A DNA stretch of 64,000 nucleotides from Micromonospora matsumotoense (GCF_900091525.1 NZ_FMCU01000004.1:248001-312000), one strand, 5' to 3'; shown: positions 16,045 to 25,625, counted from the stretch's first letter. Notes: a model not told the origin generated them from the letters alone. Numbers and translations: made by a program.

Positions 16045-17313
16045 TCAGCCGGCCTGATCGGAGGCGGCCAGCTGCTTCACCGCCTCGTCGACGGTGATCG
16101 AGCCGCTCAGCAGTTGCTGGGAGATCCGGCCCATCAGCTCCAGGGTCTTCGAGGAGAGCGCCACGTGCAGGGCGGGCTTGCCGGCCTTGAGGTCGGCGAC
16201 GATGGTGGCCACCGCCGGGCCACCCTGGGAGACGTCGATGGTGGTGTCGGAGGCGATCGCCCCGGCGTCGGCGTAGAAGGACTTGAGCGCGTCGGTCGAG
16301 GTCAGCGAACGCACCAGGTCGGCGGCGACCTTGGGGTCCTTGGTCCACTTGGCGACCCCGTAGCCGATGCCACCGTCGTAGGGCAGGTTCGGGGTGGCGC
16401 CGGGTACGACGACCGGGGCCCGCATCACGCCCAGCTTCTCGGCGGTGACGAACTCGCTGAAGTCCTTCCAGTGCCCGATGTCCGACATCAGCCCGATGAC
16501 GTGGGCAGCCTTCGCGGACTGGAAGATCGCGAAGGAGTCGTTGAACATCGCCGTCGAGTTCGCCCCGTCGCTGTTCAGCTTCGCGTCCTGGGTCTCCTTC
16601 CAGAGCGCGAAGATCCGCTTGACGTGCGGGGAGTTCCAGTCCCGCTTGCCGGCGATCCAGTCGTCCTGCTCCTGCGGGGTGAACACGCCGGTGCCGAAGG
16701 CGGAGAGGAAGAACTGGATGCCGAAGCCCTCCTTGTTGCCGAGGGCGAGGCACTTCGCGCCGGTCTGCTTGGTGAGGGTGGCACAGTTGGCGACGAACTC
16801 CGGCCAGGTCTTGGCCGGGTTGGCCGGGTCGAGGCCGGCCTTCTCGTAGAGCGTCCGGTTGTAGTAGATCGGGTGGCCCTGGAGGGTCACCGGGCCGGCG
16901 TAGGTCTTGCCGTCCTTGCTGAACGCCTCCCAGCCGGCGAGCCGCTGCCGGTCCTCGGCCACGTACTCGTCCAGGGGCAGCAGCGCGTCCGCCCGGTCCC
17001 GGATCTGGCCGCCGCCGTTGAACAGGATCACGTCGGGTCCCTTGCCGGCCTGGATCGCCGTGCCGAGCAGGGTGTAGTACTGCTCGTAGGGCTGGGCGAC
17101 GAACTCGACCGTGACGTTCGGGTGCTTCTTGGCGAAGTCGGCCTTCGCCTTCTGCAGGTACGCGCCGGCGGTCGCCTCACCGGACTTCCAGTCCCAGACC
17201 ACCAGCTTCCCGTCGGCGCCACCGGGCGAGGAGCGCGTGTCGGTGGCGCTCCCACAGCCGGCCAGGGCCAATGCCGCGACGAGGACGGCCGACCACACTG
17301 CTCGCTGCTTCAT
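16045..17313 (-). CDS. ABC sugar-binding lipoprotein (CUT1)
   Basis: 422 residues. Lipoprotein signal MKQRAVWSAVLVAALALAGC with the lipobox LAGC, so the mature protein is anchored on the outer face of the membrane. The body is a type-1 extracellular solute-binding protein (KLVVWDWKSGEATAGAYL, NVTVEFVAQPYEQYY, DVILFNGGGQIRDR). First gene of the leftward nine-cistron stretch; the divergent GntR gene and its operator lie just upstream. The ligand is presumably the sugar (L-fucose or an oligosaccharide) broken down by the operon. Confidence 0.92.
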   Translation of the reverse strand: MKQRAVWSAVLVAALALAGCGSATDTRSSPGGADGKLVVWDWKSGEATAGAYLQKAKADFAKKHPNVTVEFVAQPYEQYYTLLGTAIQAGKGPDVILFNGGGQIRDRADALLPLDEYVAEDRQRLAGWEAFSKDGKTYAGPVTLQGHPIYYNRTLYEKAGLDPANPAKTWPEFVANCATLTKQTGAKCLALGNKEGFGIQFFLSAFGTGVFTPQEQDDWIAGKRDWNSPHVKRIFALWKETQDAKLNSDGANSTAMFNDSFAIFQSAKAAHVIGLMSDIGHWKDFSEFVTAEKLGVMRAPVVVPGATPNLPYDGGIGYGVAKWTKDPKVAADLVRSLTSTDALKSFYADAGAIASDTTIDVSQGGPAVATIVADLKAGKPALHVALSSKTLELMGRISQQLLSGSITVDEAVKQLAASDQAG

Positions 17314-17380
17314 CGCTGCTCACCTTCGCCATCGCGCGGACCACTGGATCGAGACGCTTGAATTGACGAGAAAGTAACTC

Positions 17381-17398
17381 GTATGACGTATGACGTCA
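17381..17398. promoter_or_regulatory. GntR (FadR-type) operator candidate
   Basis: Two direct copies of GTATGAC (17381-17387, 17388-17394) merge into the palindrome TGACGTCA (17391-17398). The site lies between the divergent binding-protein gene (start 17313) and the GntR gene (start 17465), the usual position for control of both. The binding partner is inferred. Confidence 0.6.
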
Positions 17399-17464
17399 AC
17401 AGCGGGACGTAGAATTCGCGGCAGGCAGGTCGTGGCGCGGTCCGCGGGAGTCACTGGAGGGGAC

Positions 17465-18229
17465 ATGACGGCACGGGAGATCACCCTGAACACGGCAGCG
17501 CCCCCGACCTGGGCGCGACGACCGGCCAACCTCGCCACCGCGGTCACCGCGGAGCTGGTAGAACGCATCGTACGCGGAGTTCACCCGCCCGGCTCCCCGC
17601 TGCCCCCGGAGCCCGCGCTGTGCGAGGCGTTCTCGGTCAGCCGCACGGTCGTCCGGGAGGCCGTGAAGATCCTCCAGGAGAAGTGTCTGGTGCAGGTCCG
17701 ACAGGGCAGCGGCACCATCGTCACCCCGCCGTCGATGTGGGACATGCTCGACGAGTTGGTGCTCGCCGCCACCATCGCCGAGGACGACAGCCTGACCATC
17801 CTCGACGACCTGGTGGCCACCCGGCGGGTGCTGGAGTCCGACATGGCCAACGTCGCCGCCCGGCTGGCCGACCGGGAGACCGTCGACCGGATGCGCGCCC
17901 TGGTCGACCGGATGGACGAACTGGTCGGCGACCCGGCCGCCTACCACGAGCACGACCGGGCGTTCCACGACGTGATCATGCAGGCGTCCGGCAACCGGAT
18001 CGCCCGGGGTGTGGTGCGGTCGCTGGAGAGCCAGGTGGTGAACACCGCCCGGTACATGGGCCGTTCCGAGCGGGCGCTGTGCGTGGCGTCCAACCGGGGG
18101 CACCGGCGCATCTACGAGCGCATCGCCGCCCACGACCCGGACGGCGCCGCCGAGGCCATGGTCACCCACATCACCGAGGCATGGCTGGTCCGCCGCAGCG
18201 GACCGGACACCGCACGGCTGGTGCGCTGA
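17465..18229 (+). CDS. GntR family regulator with FCD domain
   Basis: 254 residues from the ATG at 17465 (GGAGGGGAC just upstream). Winged HTH at about 25-95: LVERIVRGVHPPGSPLPPEP, LCEAFSVSRTVVREAVKILQ, GLVQVRQGSGTIV-like wing (here CLVQVRQGSGTIV). The C-terminal FCD domain (about 105-245) has the metal/ligand residues in YHEHDRAFHDVIMQASGN and HRRIYERIAAHD. FCD regulators of this type sense sugar acids such as galactonate or uronates, fitting the divergent sugar-acid operon, which it probably represses. Confidence 0.9.
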   Translation: MTAREITLNTAAPPTWARRPANLATAVTAELVERIVRGVHPPGSPLPPEPALCEAFSVSRTVVREAVKILQEKCLVQVRQGSGTIVTPPSMWDMLDELVLAATIAEDDSLTILDDLVATRRVLESDMANVAARLADRETVDRMRALVDRMDELVGDPAAYHEHDRAFHDVIMQASGNRIARGVVRSLESQVVNTARYMGRSERALCVASNRGHRRIYERIAAHDPDGAAEAMVTHITEAWLVRRSGPDTARLVR

Positions 18230-18759
18230 CACCGGAACCCGACCCGACGACCCACCCCGGACCACCCGGGGAAGCGGCGTCCGCACCGGGCCGGCCGGGG
18301 CAGCTCAACCCACGGGCATCAATGGCTTGCGGGTGTTAACGATAACAAGATACCGTCGGCCGCAGAAGCGAAGGGCACGCTTCCACGCTCCACCCACCGG
18401 ACCGGTCGGCGGAGCGGAGTGCGGGCACGGGCGACGCCGGTCGGACACCTCCGGGCACCTCCGTGGACGCTGCACGTCGGCGGGTCAGGTCGATCATTCG
18501 CCTGCCCCGGGGAGCCCCGGCGCACATCGTCCAGCACCGTGGGGCCCGACCCGATCGCGTGCTGACCGCCGGGCCGCCCCTGGCCGGCACGGACGCGATC
18601 GGGGCCGCGACGCCACACCCGCGCACCCGCACGGCGGGCAGCTCAGACGAGGCCAGGCCCCACCGGCGGTCCGCCGACCCGGGGCCGGCGCGTCCGGGTA
18701 CGCCACCGAGCCGCGACGCCACCGACAGAGACACGCATCGCCCCTCCTGGGAGGTACTG
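18230..18759. other. Intergenic leader of the GH43-CBM6-CBM2 gene
   Basis: 530 bases without a credible gene. It holds the class A operator/promoter at 18327-18356; the remaining 400 bases would be an unusually long untranslated leader. I see no further repeat, riboswitch or terminator that I can support. Confidence 0.6.
18327..18356 (+). promoter_or_regulatory. Class A LacI operator within promoter (GH43)
   Basis: TTGCGG (18327-18332) and TACCGT (18351-18356) bracket an 18-bp spacer containing TGTTAACGATAACA (18334-18347). The same operator class recurs at 25628, 29856, 40383, 43603 and 52674. Confidence 0.7.
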
Positions 18760-20577
18760 GTGAAACCCGCACTGCCACCACTGCACCGATTGCGGCGCTC
18801 CTTCGCCTGGCTGGCGGCCCTGCTCCTGGTCTCGACCCTGCTCCCGGCCGGCACCGCGAAGGCCGACAACCCCGTCGTCCAGCACATCTACACCGCCGAC
18901 CCGGCCCCGCTGGTGCACGACGGGCGGGTGTACCTCTACACCGGCCACGACGAGGACGGCTCGACGTGGTTCACCATGAAGGATTGGCGGGTCTGGTCCT
19001 CCGCCGACATGGTCAACTGGACCGACCACGGCTCGCCGCTGAGCGTCGCCACCTTCAGCTGGGCGAAGTCGGACGCCTGGGCCGGCCAGGTCATCGCCCG
19101 CAACGGCAAGTTCTACTGGTACGTGCCGGTGACCGCGAAGTCGACCAACTCGATGGCCATCGGGGTGGCGGTGAGCGACAGCCCCACCGGCCCGTTCCGC
19201 GACGCCATCGGCCGACCGTTGGCGGCCAACGGTGAGATCGACCCGACCGTCTTCATCGACGACGACGGGCAGGCGTACCTCTACTGGGGAAACCCCAACC
19301 TGTGGTACGTGAAGCTGAACCCCGACATGATCTCGTTCTCCGGCAGCGTCACCAAGATCCCGCTGACCACCGCCGGATTCGGCACCCGCAACGGCAACGC
19401 CACCCGGCCCACCCTCTACGAGGAGGGCCCCTGGGTCTACAAGCGCAACGGGCTCTACTACAACGTCTTCGCCGCCGAGTGCTGCAGCGAGTTCATCGCC
19501 TACTCCACGGCGACCGGCCCCACCGGGCCGTGGACCTACCGGGGCACGATCATGCCCCGGCAGGGCGGCAGCTTCACCAACCACGCCGGGATCGTCGACT
19601 TCAACGGCGGGTCGTACTTCTTCTACCACAACGGCGCGTTGCCCGGCGGTGGCGGCTTCACCCGGTCGGTGGCGGTGGAGAAGTTCTCCTACAACACCAA
19701 CGGCACCATCCCGACGATCAACATGAGCACCACCGGCGCACCGCAGATCGGCACGCTGAACCCGTACGTGCGGCAGGAGGCCGAGACCATCGCGTGGGGC
19801 TCCGGCATCGAGACGGAGGCGTCGACCGAGGGCGGGATGAACGTCGGCTTCATCGAGAACGGCGACTACATCAAGGTCAAGGGGGTCGGCTTCGGCACCG
19901 GCGCGACGACCTTCAACGCCCGGGTGGCCTCGGCCGGCAGCGGCGGCACCATCGAGGTCCGGCTGGACAGCGCCACCGGCACCCGGGTGGCCAGTTGCTC
20001 CGTACCGGTCACCGGCGGCTGGCAGAACTGGCAGACCGTCTCCTGCCCGGTGTCCGGCGCGACCGGCACCCACGACATGTACCTGCGGTTCACCGGTGGC
20101 AGCGGCACCCTGTTCAACGTCAACTGGTGGCAGTTCGGCAGTGGGACCAACCCGACGCCCACCCCGACCGCGACGCCCACCCCGACGCCCACCGCTACCC
20201 CCACCCCCACCCCGACGACCCCGGCCCCGACGACCCCGGCTCCGACCACCCCGGCTCCGACCACGCCCGGCGGCCGCTCCTGCGCCGTCACCAACACGGT
20301 GGTCAACACCTGGCAGGGCGGCTTCGAAGGGAAGCTGACCATCACCAACGGGTCCGTCGCGGTCAGCGGCTGGCGGGTGAACTTCACCTTCCCCAGCGGA
20401 CAGACGGTGGCCCAGGCCTGGAACGGCACCCTCAGCCAGCAGGGCAACCAGGTCACCGTCACCAACGCCAGCTACAACGGACAGCTCGCGGCGGGCGGGT
20501 CCACCACCGTGGGCTACATCAGCTCGACCACCGGCAGCAACCAGCCACCGACCGACCTGACCTGCACGCCCGTCTGA
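18760..20577 (+). CDS. Secreted GH43 glycosidase with CBM6 and CBM2
   Basis: 605 residues; GTG 18760 with GGGAGG five bases upstream. Signal peptide (RRSFAWLAALLLVSTLLPAG). GH43 five-blade propeller (about 40-335) with the three acidic residues in YTADPAPLVHDG, GEIDPTVFIDDDG and LYEEGPWVYKRNG. CBM6 (about 340-462, QEAETIAWGSGIETEAS to NVNWWQFGSG) binds xylan or arabinan chains. A TP-rich linker (about 465-505) leads to a CBM2 (506-605, CAVTNTVVNTWQGGFEG). Probably an arabinoxylan arabinofuranohydrolase or xylosidase acting outside the cell. Followed by GH127 on the same strand. Confidence 0.9.
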   Translation: MKPALPPLHRLRRSFAWLAALLLVSTLLPAGTAKADNPVVQHIYTADPAPLVHDGRVYLYTGHDEDGSTWFTMKDWRVWSSADMVNWTDHGSPLSVATFSWAKSDAWAGQVIARNGKFYWYVPVTAKSTNSMAIGVAVSDSPTGPFRDAIGRPLAANGEIDPTVFIDDDGQAYLYWGNPNLWYVKLNPDMISFSGSVTKIPLTTAGFGTRNGNATRPTLYEEGPWVYKRNGLYYNVFAAECCSEFIAYSTATGPTGPWTYRGTIMPRQGGSFTNHAGIVDFNGGSYFFYHNGALPGGGGFTRSVAVEKFSYNTNGTIPTINMSTTGAPQIGTLNPYVRQEAETIAWGSGIETEASTEGGMNVGFIENGDYIKVKGVGFGTGATTFNARVASAGSGGTIEVRLDSATGTRVASCSVPVTGGWQNWQTVSCPVSGATGTHDMYLRFTGGSGTLFNVNWWQFGSGTNPTPTPTATPTPTPTATPTPTPTTPAPTTPAPTTPAPTTPGGRSCAVTNTVVNTWQGGFEGKLTITNGSVAVSGWRVNFTFPSGQTVAQAWNGTLSQQGNQVTVTNASYNGQLAAGGSTTVGYISSTTGSNQPPTDLTCTPV

Positions 20578-20707
20578 CCCCACAGCGGTGCCGGCCCGCG
20601 CCGCCCCACCAGGGCGGGCCGGCACCCCAGCACCGGCACCACCAACGATCCCGTACGACACGTCCCGGGCAGGCGTTAGCCCGCCGTCCGGTCAACCGGA
20701 GGTCCCC

Positions 20708-23050
20708 ATGTCAGTCCCGTCCCTCAACCGACGCCAGCTCCTCCAGGCCGCAGGCGCCACCGCGCTGGTCTCCGCCACCGGTAGCGCCCTCCTCGGGTCG
20801 ACGCCGGCCGCCGCGGCGCTGGTGGTCCCCCCGGCCCGGGCGGACCTCGGCGTCTCCGCGTACCCGTTCGAGCTGGGTCAGGTCCGGCTGACCGCCGGCC
20901 GGCTGCTGGACAACCAGAACCGGACGCTGAGCTACCTGCGGTTCGTCGACGTCGACCGGATGCTCCGCAACTTCCGGGCCAACCACCGGCTCGGCACCAA
21001 CAACGCCGCCTCCAACGGTGGCTGGGACGCGCCGTCGTTCCCGTTCCGCTCTCACATGCAGGGCCACTTCCTGACCGCCTGGGCGCAGGCGTACGCCGTG
21101 CTGGGCGACACCACCTGCCGGGACAAGGCGAACTACATGGTGGCCGAGCTGGCCAAGTGCCAGGCCAACAACGGCGCGGCCGGGTTCACCGCCGGCTACC
21201 TGTCCGGCTTCCCGGAGTCCGACTTCGCGGCGCTGGAGGCCCGGACGCTGTCCAACGGCAACGTGCCCTACTACTGCATCCACAAGACCTTGATCGGGCT
21301 GCTCGACGTGTGGCGCTACATCGGCAACACGCAGGCCCGTTCGGTGCTGCTGGCGTTGGCCGGCTGGGTCGACACCCGCACCTCGCGGCTGAGCTACAAC
21401 CAGATGCAGTCGATGCTGGGGACCGAGTTCGGCGGCATGAACGAGGCGCTGACCGACATCTACCAGTACACCGGCGACGGGCGTTGGCTCACCGTCGCCC
21501 AGCGCTTCGACCACGAAAGCGTGTTCAACCCGCTGGCCTCCAACTCCGACCAGCTCAACGGCAAGCACGCCAACACCCAGGTGCCCAAGTGGATCGGCGC
21601 GGCGCGGGAGTTCAAGGCGACCGGCACCACCCGGTACCGCGACATCGCCAGCAACGCGTGGAACATGACCGTCAACGCGCACACCTACGTCATCGGCGGC
21701 AACAGCCAGGCCGAGCACTTCCGGCCGCCGAACGCGATCGCCGGCTACCTGAGCAACGACACCTGCGAGCACTGCAACACCCACAACATGCTCAAGCTGA
21801 CCCGGGAGCTGTGGCTGCTCGACCCGAACCGGGTCGCCTACTTCGACTACTACGAGCGCGCCCTGCTCAACCACGTCGTCGGCGCGCAGAACCCGGCCGA
21901 CGGCCACGGCCACGTTACCTACTTCACCCCGCTCAAGCCGGGTGGACGCCGGGGCGTCGGCCCGGCCTGGGGCGGCGGCACCTTCAGCACCGACTACAAC
22001 TCGTTCTGGTGCTGTCAGGGCACCGGCATCGAGGCGAACACCAAGCTGATGGACTCGATCTACTTCTACAACGGCACCACGCTGACGGTGAACCTGTTCG
22101 TGCCGTCGGTGCTGACCTGGTCGCAGCGCGGGATCACGGTCACCCAGAGCACCAGCTACCCGGCCAGCGACACCAGCACGCTCACCATCGACGGCACGAT
22201 GAGCGGCTCGTGGAGCATCCGGGTCCGGATTCCGGCCTGGGCCACCGGCGCGACGATCGCCGTCAACGGCGAGACGCAGAGCGTGTCGACCAACCCCGGC
22301 AGCTACGCCACGGTCACCCGCACCTGGGCGGCCGGCGACACCATCACCGTCCGCCTGCCGATGAAGGTCGTCGTGCAGCAGGCCAACGACAACGCCAACG
22401 TCGGCGCCCTCACCTACGGGCCGGCGGTGCTGGCCGGCAACTACGGCAACACCGCCCTGAACTCCCTGCCGTCGCTCAACGTCTCGTCGGTCACCCGGAC
22501 CAGCACCAGCGCGCTGGCGTTCACCGCCACCGCCAACGGGTCCACGGTCAACGTCGGGCCGTTCTACGACGCCCACGGCTTCAACTACACGGTCTACTGG
22601 AGCACCACCGGGGGCGGCAACCCCGGTGGCGGCAGCTCGCGGCTCGTCAACGTCGGCAGCGGCCTGGTCCTCGGCATCCAGAACATGTCCACCGCCGACG
22701 GTGGGCTCGCCCTCCAGTGGGGTGACACCGGCACCGCCGACCACAACTGGGTGGTGGTGACCGACGGCGACGCGGTCCGGTTCCGCAACGTCAACAGCGG
22801 CAAGGTCCTCGGCGTGGAGAACATGTCCACCGCCGACAACGCCCGGGTCCTGCAGTGGGCGGACAACGGCACCGCCGACCACCGCTGGGTCCTGGTGAAC
22901 CAGGGTGACGGCACCTACAAGATCCGCAACGTCAACAGCGGGAAGCTGCTCGGCATCCTCAACGGCTCGACCACCCAGGGCGCACAGGCCGTGCAGGACT
23001 CCGACAACGGCAGCGCGGACAACCGGTGGCGGATCGTCGCCAACCAGTAG
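20708..23050 (+). CDS. Secreted GH127 beta-L-arabinofuranosidase-like enzyme with ricin domain
   Basis: 780 residues; ATG 20708 after GGAGGTCCCC. Tat-like signal NRRQLLQAAGATALV. The catalytic (alpha/alpha)6 domain (about 45-620) contains CEHCNTHNMLKL and SFWCCQGTGIEAN. In the characterised GH127 HypBA1 a Glu-x-Cys and a Cys-Cys pair bind zinc and supply the Cys nucleophile (established knowledge); both are present here as EHC and CC. C-terminal trefoil (about 640-780) with three GTADHNW/GSADNRW units. Removes beta-linked L-arabinofuranose, probably from hydroxyproline-rich glycoproteins or pectic chains. Same strand as the GH43 gene, 130 bases downstream, likely cotranscribed. Confidence 0.9.
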   Translation: MSVPSLNRRQLLQAAGATALVSATGSALLGSTPAAAALVVPPARADLGVSAYPFELGQVRLTAGRLLDNQNRTLSYLRFVDVDRMLRNFRANHRLGTNNAASNGGWDAPSFPFRSHMQGHFLTAWAQAYAVLGDTTCRDKANYMVAELAKCQANNGAAGFTAGYLSGFPESDFAALEARTLSNGNVPYYCIHKTLIGLLDVWRYIGNTQARSVLLALAGWVDTRTSRLSYNQMQSMLGTEFGGMNEALTDIYQYTGDGRWLTVAQRFDHESVFNPLASNSDQLNGKHANTQVPKWIGAAREFKATGTTRYRDIASNAWNMTVNAHTYVIGGNSQAEHFRPPNAIAGYLSNDTCEHCNTHNMLKLTRELWLLDPNRVAYFDYYERALLNHVVGAQNPADGHGHVTYFTPLKPGGRRGVGPAWGGGTFSTDYNSFWCCQGTGIEANTKLMDSIYFYNGTTLTVNLFVPSVLTWSQRGITVTQSTSYPASDTSTLTIDGTMSGSWSIRVRIPAWATGATIAVNGETQSVSTNPGSYATVTRTWAAGDTITVRLPMKVVVQQANDNANVGALTYGPAVLAGNYGNTALNSLPSLNVSSVTRTSTSALAFTATANGSTVNVGPFYDAHGFNYTVYWSTTGGGNPGGGSSRLVNVGSGLVLGIQNMSTADGGLALQWGDTGTADHNWVVVTDGDAVRFRNVNSGKVLGVENMSTADNARVLQWADNGTADHRWVLVNQGDGTYKIRNVNSGKLLGILNGSTTQGAQAVQDSDNGSADNRWRIVANQ

Positions 23051-23067
23051 TGGTTGGTGTGGACCGG

Positions 23068-23150
23068 CCGCAGGTCCGCCACCGCCGGCGAGACGGTGGC
23101 GGACCTGCGGCCTGACGAATGGGGCTGCCCCGATCGGGGCAGCCCCATTC
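23068..23150. terminator. Double bidirectional terminator
   Basis: Two strong stems between convergent genes. First: 17-bp perfect stem with arms 23068-23084 and 23094-23110 and a 9-base loop. Second: 23117-23150 is a perfect 34-bp palindrome centred on CGATCG (arm GAATGGGGCTGCCCCGA). They end transcription of GH127 (+) and of CBM13-GH43 (-). Confidence 0.85.
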
Positions 23151-23167
23151 CGTTTGCACCTGAACCC

Positions 23168-23246
23168 GGCACGAACCGGAGCCGGCACGAACCGGAGCCG
23201 GCGAACCGGAGCCGGCATGAACCCGGGGCCGGCACGAACCGGAGCC
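23168..23246. repeat. Tandem 16-bp repeat
   Basis: GGCACGAACCGGAGCC at 23168, 23184 and 23231, with two variant units (14 and 17 bp) between at 23200 and 23214. Non-coding, just beyond the double terminator. Confidence 0.8.
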
Positions 23247-23336
23247 TGGCCGCCGGGGCCGCCCGTGCCGACCGGGTCCGCTGGGCGGTCCGACGGTACG
23301 AGCGGTCCCGGCGTCTGCCGGCCGCGACCGGGTGGG

Positions 23337-25436
23337 TCAGGGGGTGGTCAGCTGGAACTGGCGGATCGTGCTGGTGCCACCGAGGGCCTGGGTGGCGTGG
23401 TTGAAGATGGCGAAGCGGTAGCCCATGAAGAACTGCCAGTTGCTGTCGAGGGTGAGCGCGTTGCCCAGGGCGGTGAAGTTGGTGCCGTCGGTGCTGTAGG
23501 AGAACCGGGCCTGCCGGCCGGAGCCGGGGCGGATGTCGGCGGTGGCCCGCAGCCAGATCCGACCCCCGCTGACCGGCGCGGAGGCGATCTCCGTACCGGT
23601 GTTGGTGGTCCGCCAACTGCCGTCCATGGTGAGGTTGTTGGTCATCGACACCCGGGTCGCCCCGTTGTCGCGCCGGACGCCGATCCAGGCCGACGAGTTG
23701 CGCAGCACCGCCAGCCCGGTCCGGTCGCCGTCACGCAGCGCCGAGTAGTCGAGTTCGACGGTGGCGGTGGAGGTGGGCCCCTGGATCCGGTGGGTGACCG
23801 TGTTCCGGGCGCTGTAGAGGTCGTTGGTCACGGTGGCGGTCTGCAACCGCAGGCCGTTGTTGACCGACCACTTGGTGTTGTCCGGGTTGTGGTTCCACTC
23901 CCACTGCGGGCCGAGGGTGCTGCCGGCAAAGGTGTCGGTGCCGGTCAGCGGCTTGACCGGCCGGATCGGCAACGGATTCGGGTACGACGCGCCCCAGCCC
24001 CCGTTGACCGTCTGGATCTGCGGCCAGCCGTCGGCGGTCCAGGTGATCGGGGCCAGGGCGGGCACCCGCCCACCGGGGTAGGCGTCGACGAAGGACATGT
24101 AGTACCACTGTCCACCCGCGGTCTGCACCAGTCCGCCCTGGTGCGGCACGCCGCCGCCGGAGATCGGGCCGGGCATGTTGAGCAGCACCTGCCGCATCTC
24201 GTACGGGCCGAACGGGCTCGACGACTTCAGGATGTACTGACCGTTGGCCGGCCGGGTGAGGAAGATGTAGTAGCTGCCGTTGCGCTTGTAGAACCGGGCC
24301 CCCTCCAGGGTGCCCACGCTCGACGGGGTGGAGAAGACCTGCTGGCTGCGGACCTCGCTCTTGCCGTCCGCCGACAGCTGCGCCACGCTGATCTGGCTGT
24401 TGCCGTAGGCGACGTACATGGTGTCGTTGTCGTCCACCAGCATGCCGGCGTCGTAGTAGCACTTGTTGATGGTGGCGTGCTGGTTCCAGGCCCCGTCCAC
24501 CGCGGCGGCGGTGTAGATGTAGGTCTTGGCGAAGTCGATGCAGCCGGCCCAGTAGTAGGTGCTGTTGCTCGGGCGGTAGTTCAGCGTCGACGCCCAGATC
24601 CCGTTGACGTACGCCCGCCCGCCGGACATGTCGTACTTCGCGCCGAAGTCGAGCTTGGGCACCGAGTGCCCGGCGAACTCCCAGTTCACCAGGTCGTAGG
24701 AGCGCAGGATCGGGGCGCCCGGGGAGTAGTGCATGGTCGAGGCGGACAGGTAGAACGCGTCACCGACCCGGATGATGTCGACGTCGGCGAAGTCCTGCCA
24801 CACCACCGGGTTGGTGAACGAGCCGTTCGCCGGTGGCGTGGTGGGAGGCGTGGTGGGGGTGGTGCCGTCGACGCGGACGAGTTGCCACTGCTGGTTGGTG
24901 CCGCCCCAGTCGGCGTACTGGACGATGTTCCCGCCGTCGGCCGTCGAGGCGCCCTGCACCTCCACCGCCTTGCCGCTGTTGCGGTTGAGCAGCCGGACGT
25001 AGCCGTCGGCCGAGTCGGCGAGCCGGAACTGCTGGTTGGTGCCGTTGCCGTCGGTCCACTGCACGATCGCCGCGCCGTCGGCGGTGGACCGGCTGGAGAC
25101 GTCGAGGACCTTGCCCGAGTTCCGTGACTTCAACCGGTAGTAGCCGCCGCCGGAGTCGACGAACTGCCACTGCTGGTTGGTACCGTCACCGCGGGTCCAC
25201 TGGGTGATCCGCGCCCCGTCGTTGGTGGCCCGGTTGTACACGTCCAGCGCCTTGCCGCTGTTTCGGTTCACCAACACGTACCAGGCGTTGGTGTCCACCG
25301 TCGCCGCGGCCGCCCCCGTCGACTCGACCACGACGAGACCACCGCCGACCAGCACCGTCAACAGCGCGGCGACGACCCGCGACCACCAGCCGCGCCGCCG
25401 CCGGACCGCGATCGGCACCTCACCCATGGCTACCAT
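23337..25436 (-). CDS. Secreted ricin-domain GH43 enzyme with C-terminal beta-sandwich
   Basis: 699 residues. A basic N-terminus and membrane stretch (WWSRVVAALLTVLVGGGLVV) form the signal peptide. The ricin trefoil is N-terminal here (about 48-190; three GTNQQW/GTNQQF units), then a TTP linker, the GH43 propeller (about 210-490: WQDFADVDIIRVGD, YYDAGMLVDDND, GTLEGARFYKRN) and the xylosidase-type C-terminal concanavalin-like domain (about 505-699). Likely extracellular beta-xylosidase or arabinofuranosidase. The ATG at 25436 has GGAGG only 3-4 bases upstream; a second ATG at 25427 is possible. A class A operator lies 190 bp upstream. Confidence 0.9.
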   Translation of the reverse strand: MVAMGEVPIAVRRRRGWWSRVVAALLTVLVGGGLVVVESTGAAAATVDTNAWYVLVNRNSGKALDVYNRATNDGARITQWTRGDGTNQQWQFVDSGGGYYRLKSRNSGKVLDVSSRSTADGAAIVQWTDGNGTNQQFRLADSADGYVRLLNRNSGKAVEVQGASTADGGNIVQYADWGGTNQQWQLVRVDGTTPTTPPTTPPANGSFTNPVVWQDFADVDIIRVGDAFYLSASTMHYSPGAPILRSYDLVNWEFAGHSVPKLDFGAKYDMSGGRAYVNGIWASTLNYRPSNSTYYWAGCIDFAKTYIYTAAAVDGAWNQHATINKCYYDAGMLVDDNDTMYVAYGNSQISVAQLSADGKSEVRSQQVFSTPSSVGTLEGARFYKRNGSYYIFLTRPANGQYILKSSSPFGPYEMRQVLLNMPGPISGGGVPHQGGLVQTAGGQWYYMSFVDAYPGGRVPALAPITWTADGWPQIQTVNGGWGASYPNPLPIRPVKPLTGTDTFAGSTLGPQWEWNHNPDNTKWSVNNGLRLQTATVTNDLYSARNTVTHRIQGPTSTATVELDYSALRDGDRTGLAVLRNSSAWIGVRRDNGATRVSMTNNLTMDGSWRTTNTGTEIASAPVSGGRIWLRATADIRPGSGRQARFSYSTDGTNFTALGNALTLDSNWQFFMGYRFAIFNHATQALGGTSTIRQFQLTTP

Positions 25437-25625
25437 GACCCTCCTTCACCAACGGTCGATCGACGGTCGCCCCGGAACACCGTCCGGACCCCGTCGTCGC
25501 ATTGTTCGAAGCCTGCCGATGTCAACGTTCACTCGGCGACGCGTCCGCGATGGCGCGCGACACGGGGCAGCGGCCGGCCAGGGATAGCGACCAGCCACTA
25601 CAGGAACGGCTTCAGCTATCCATAG

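Noticed and set aside
22905-25127. 740-residue plus-strand frame opposite the CBM13-GH43 gene
   Set aside because: Runs through GH127 codons, two terminators and a tandem repeat; no family motif.
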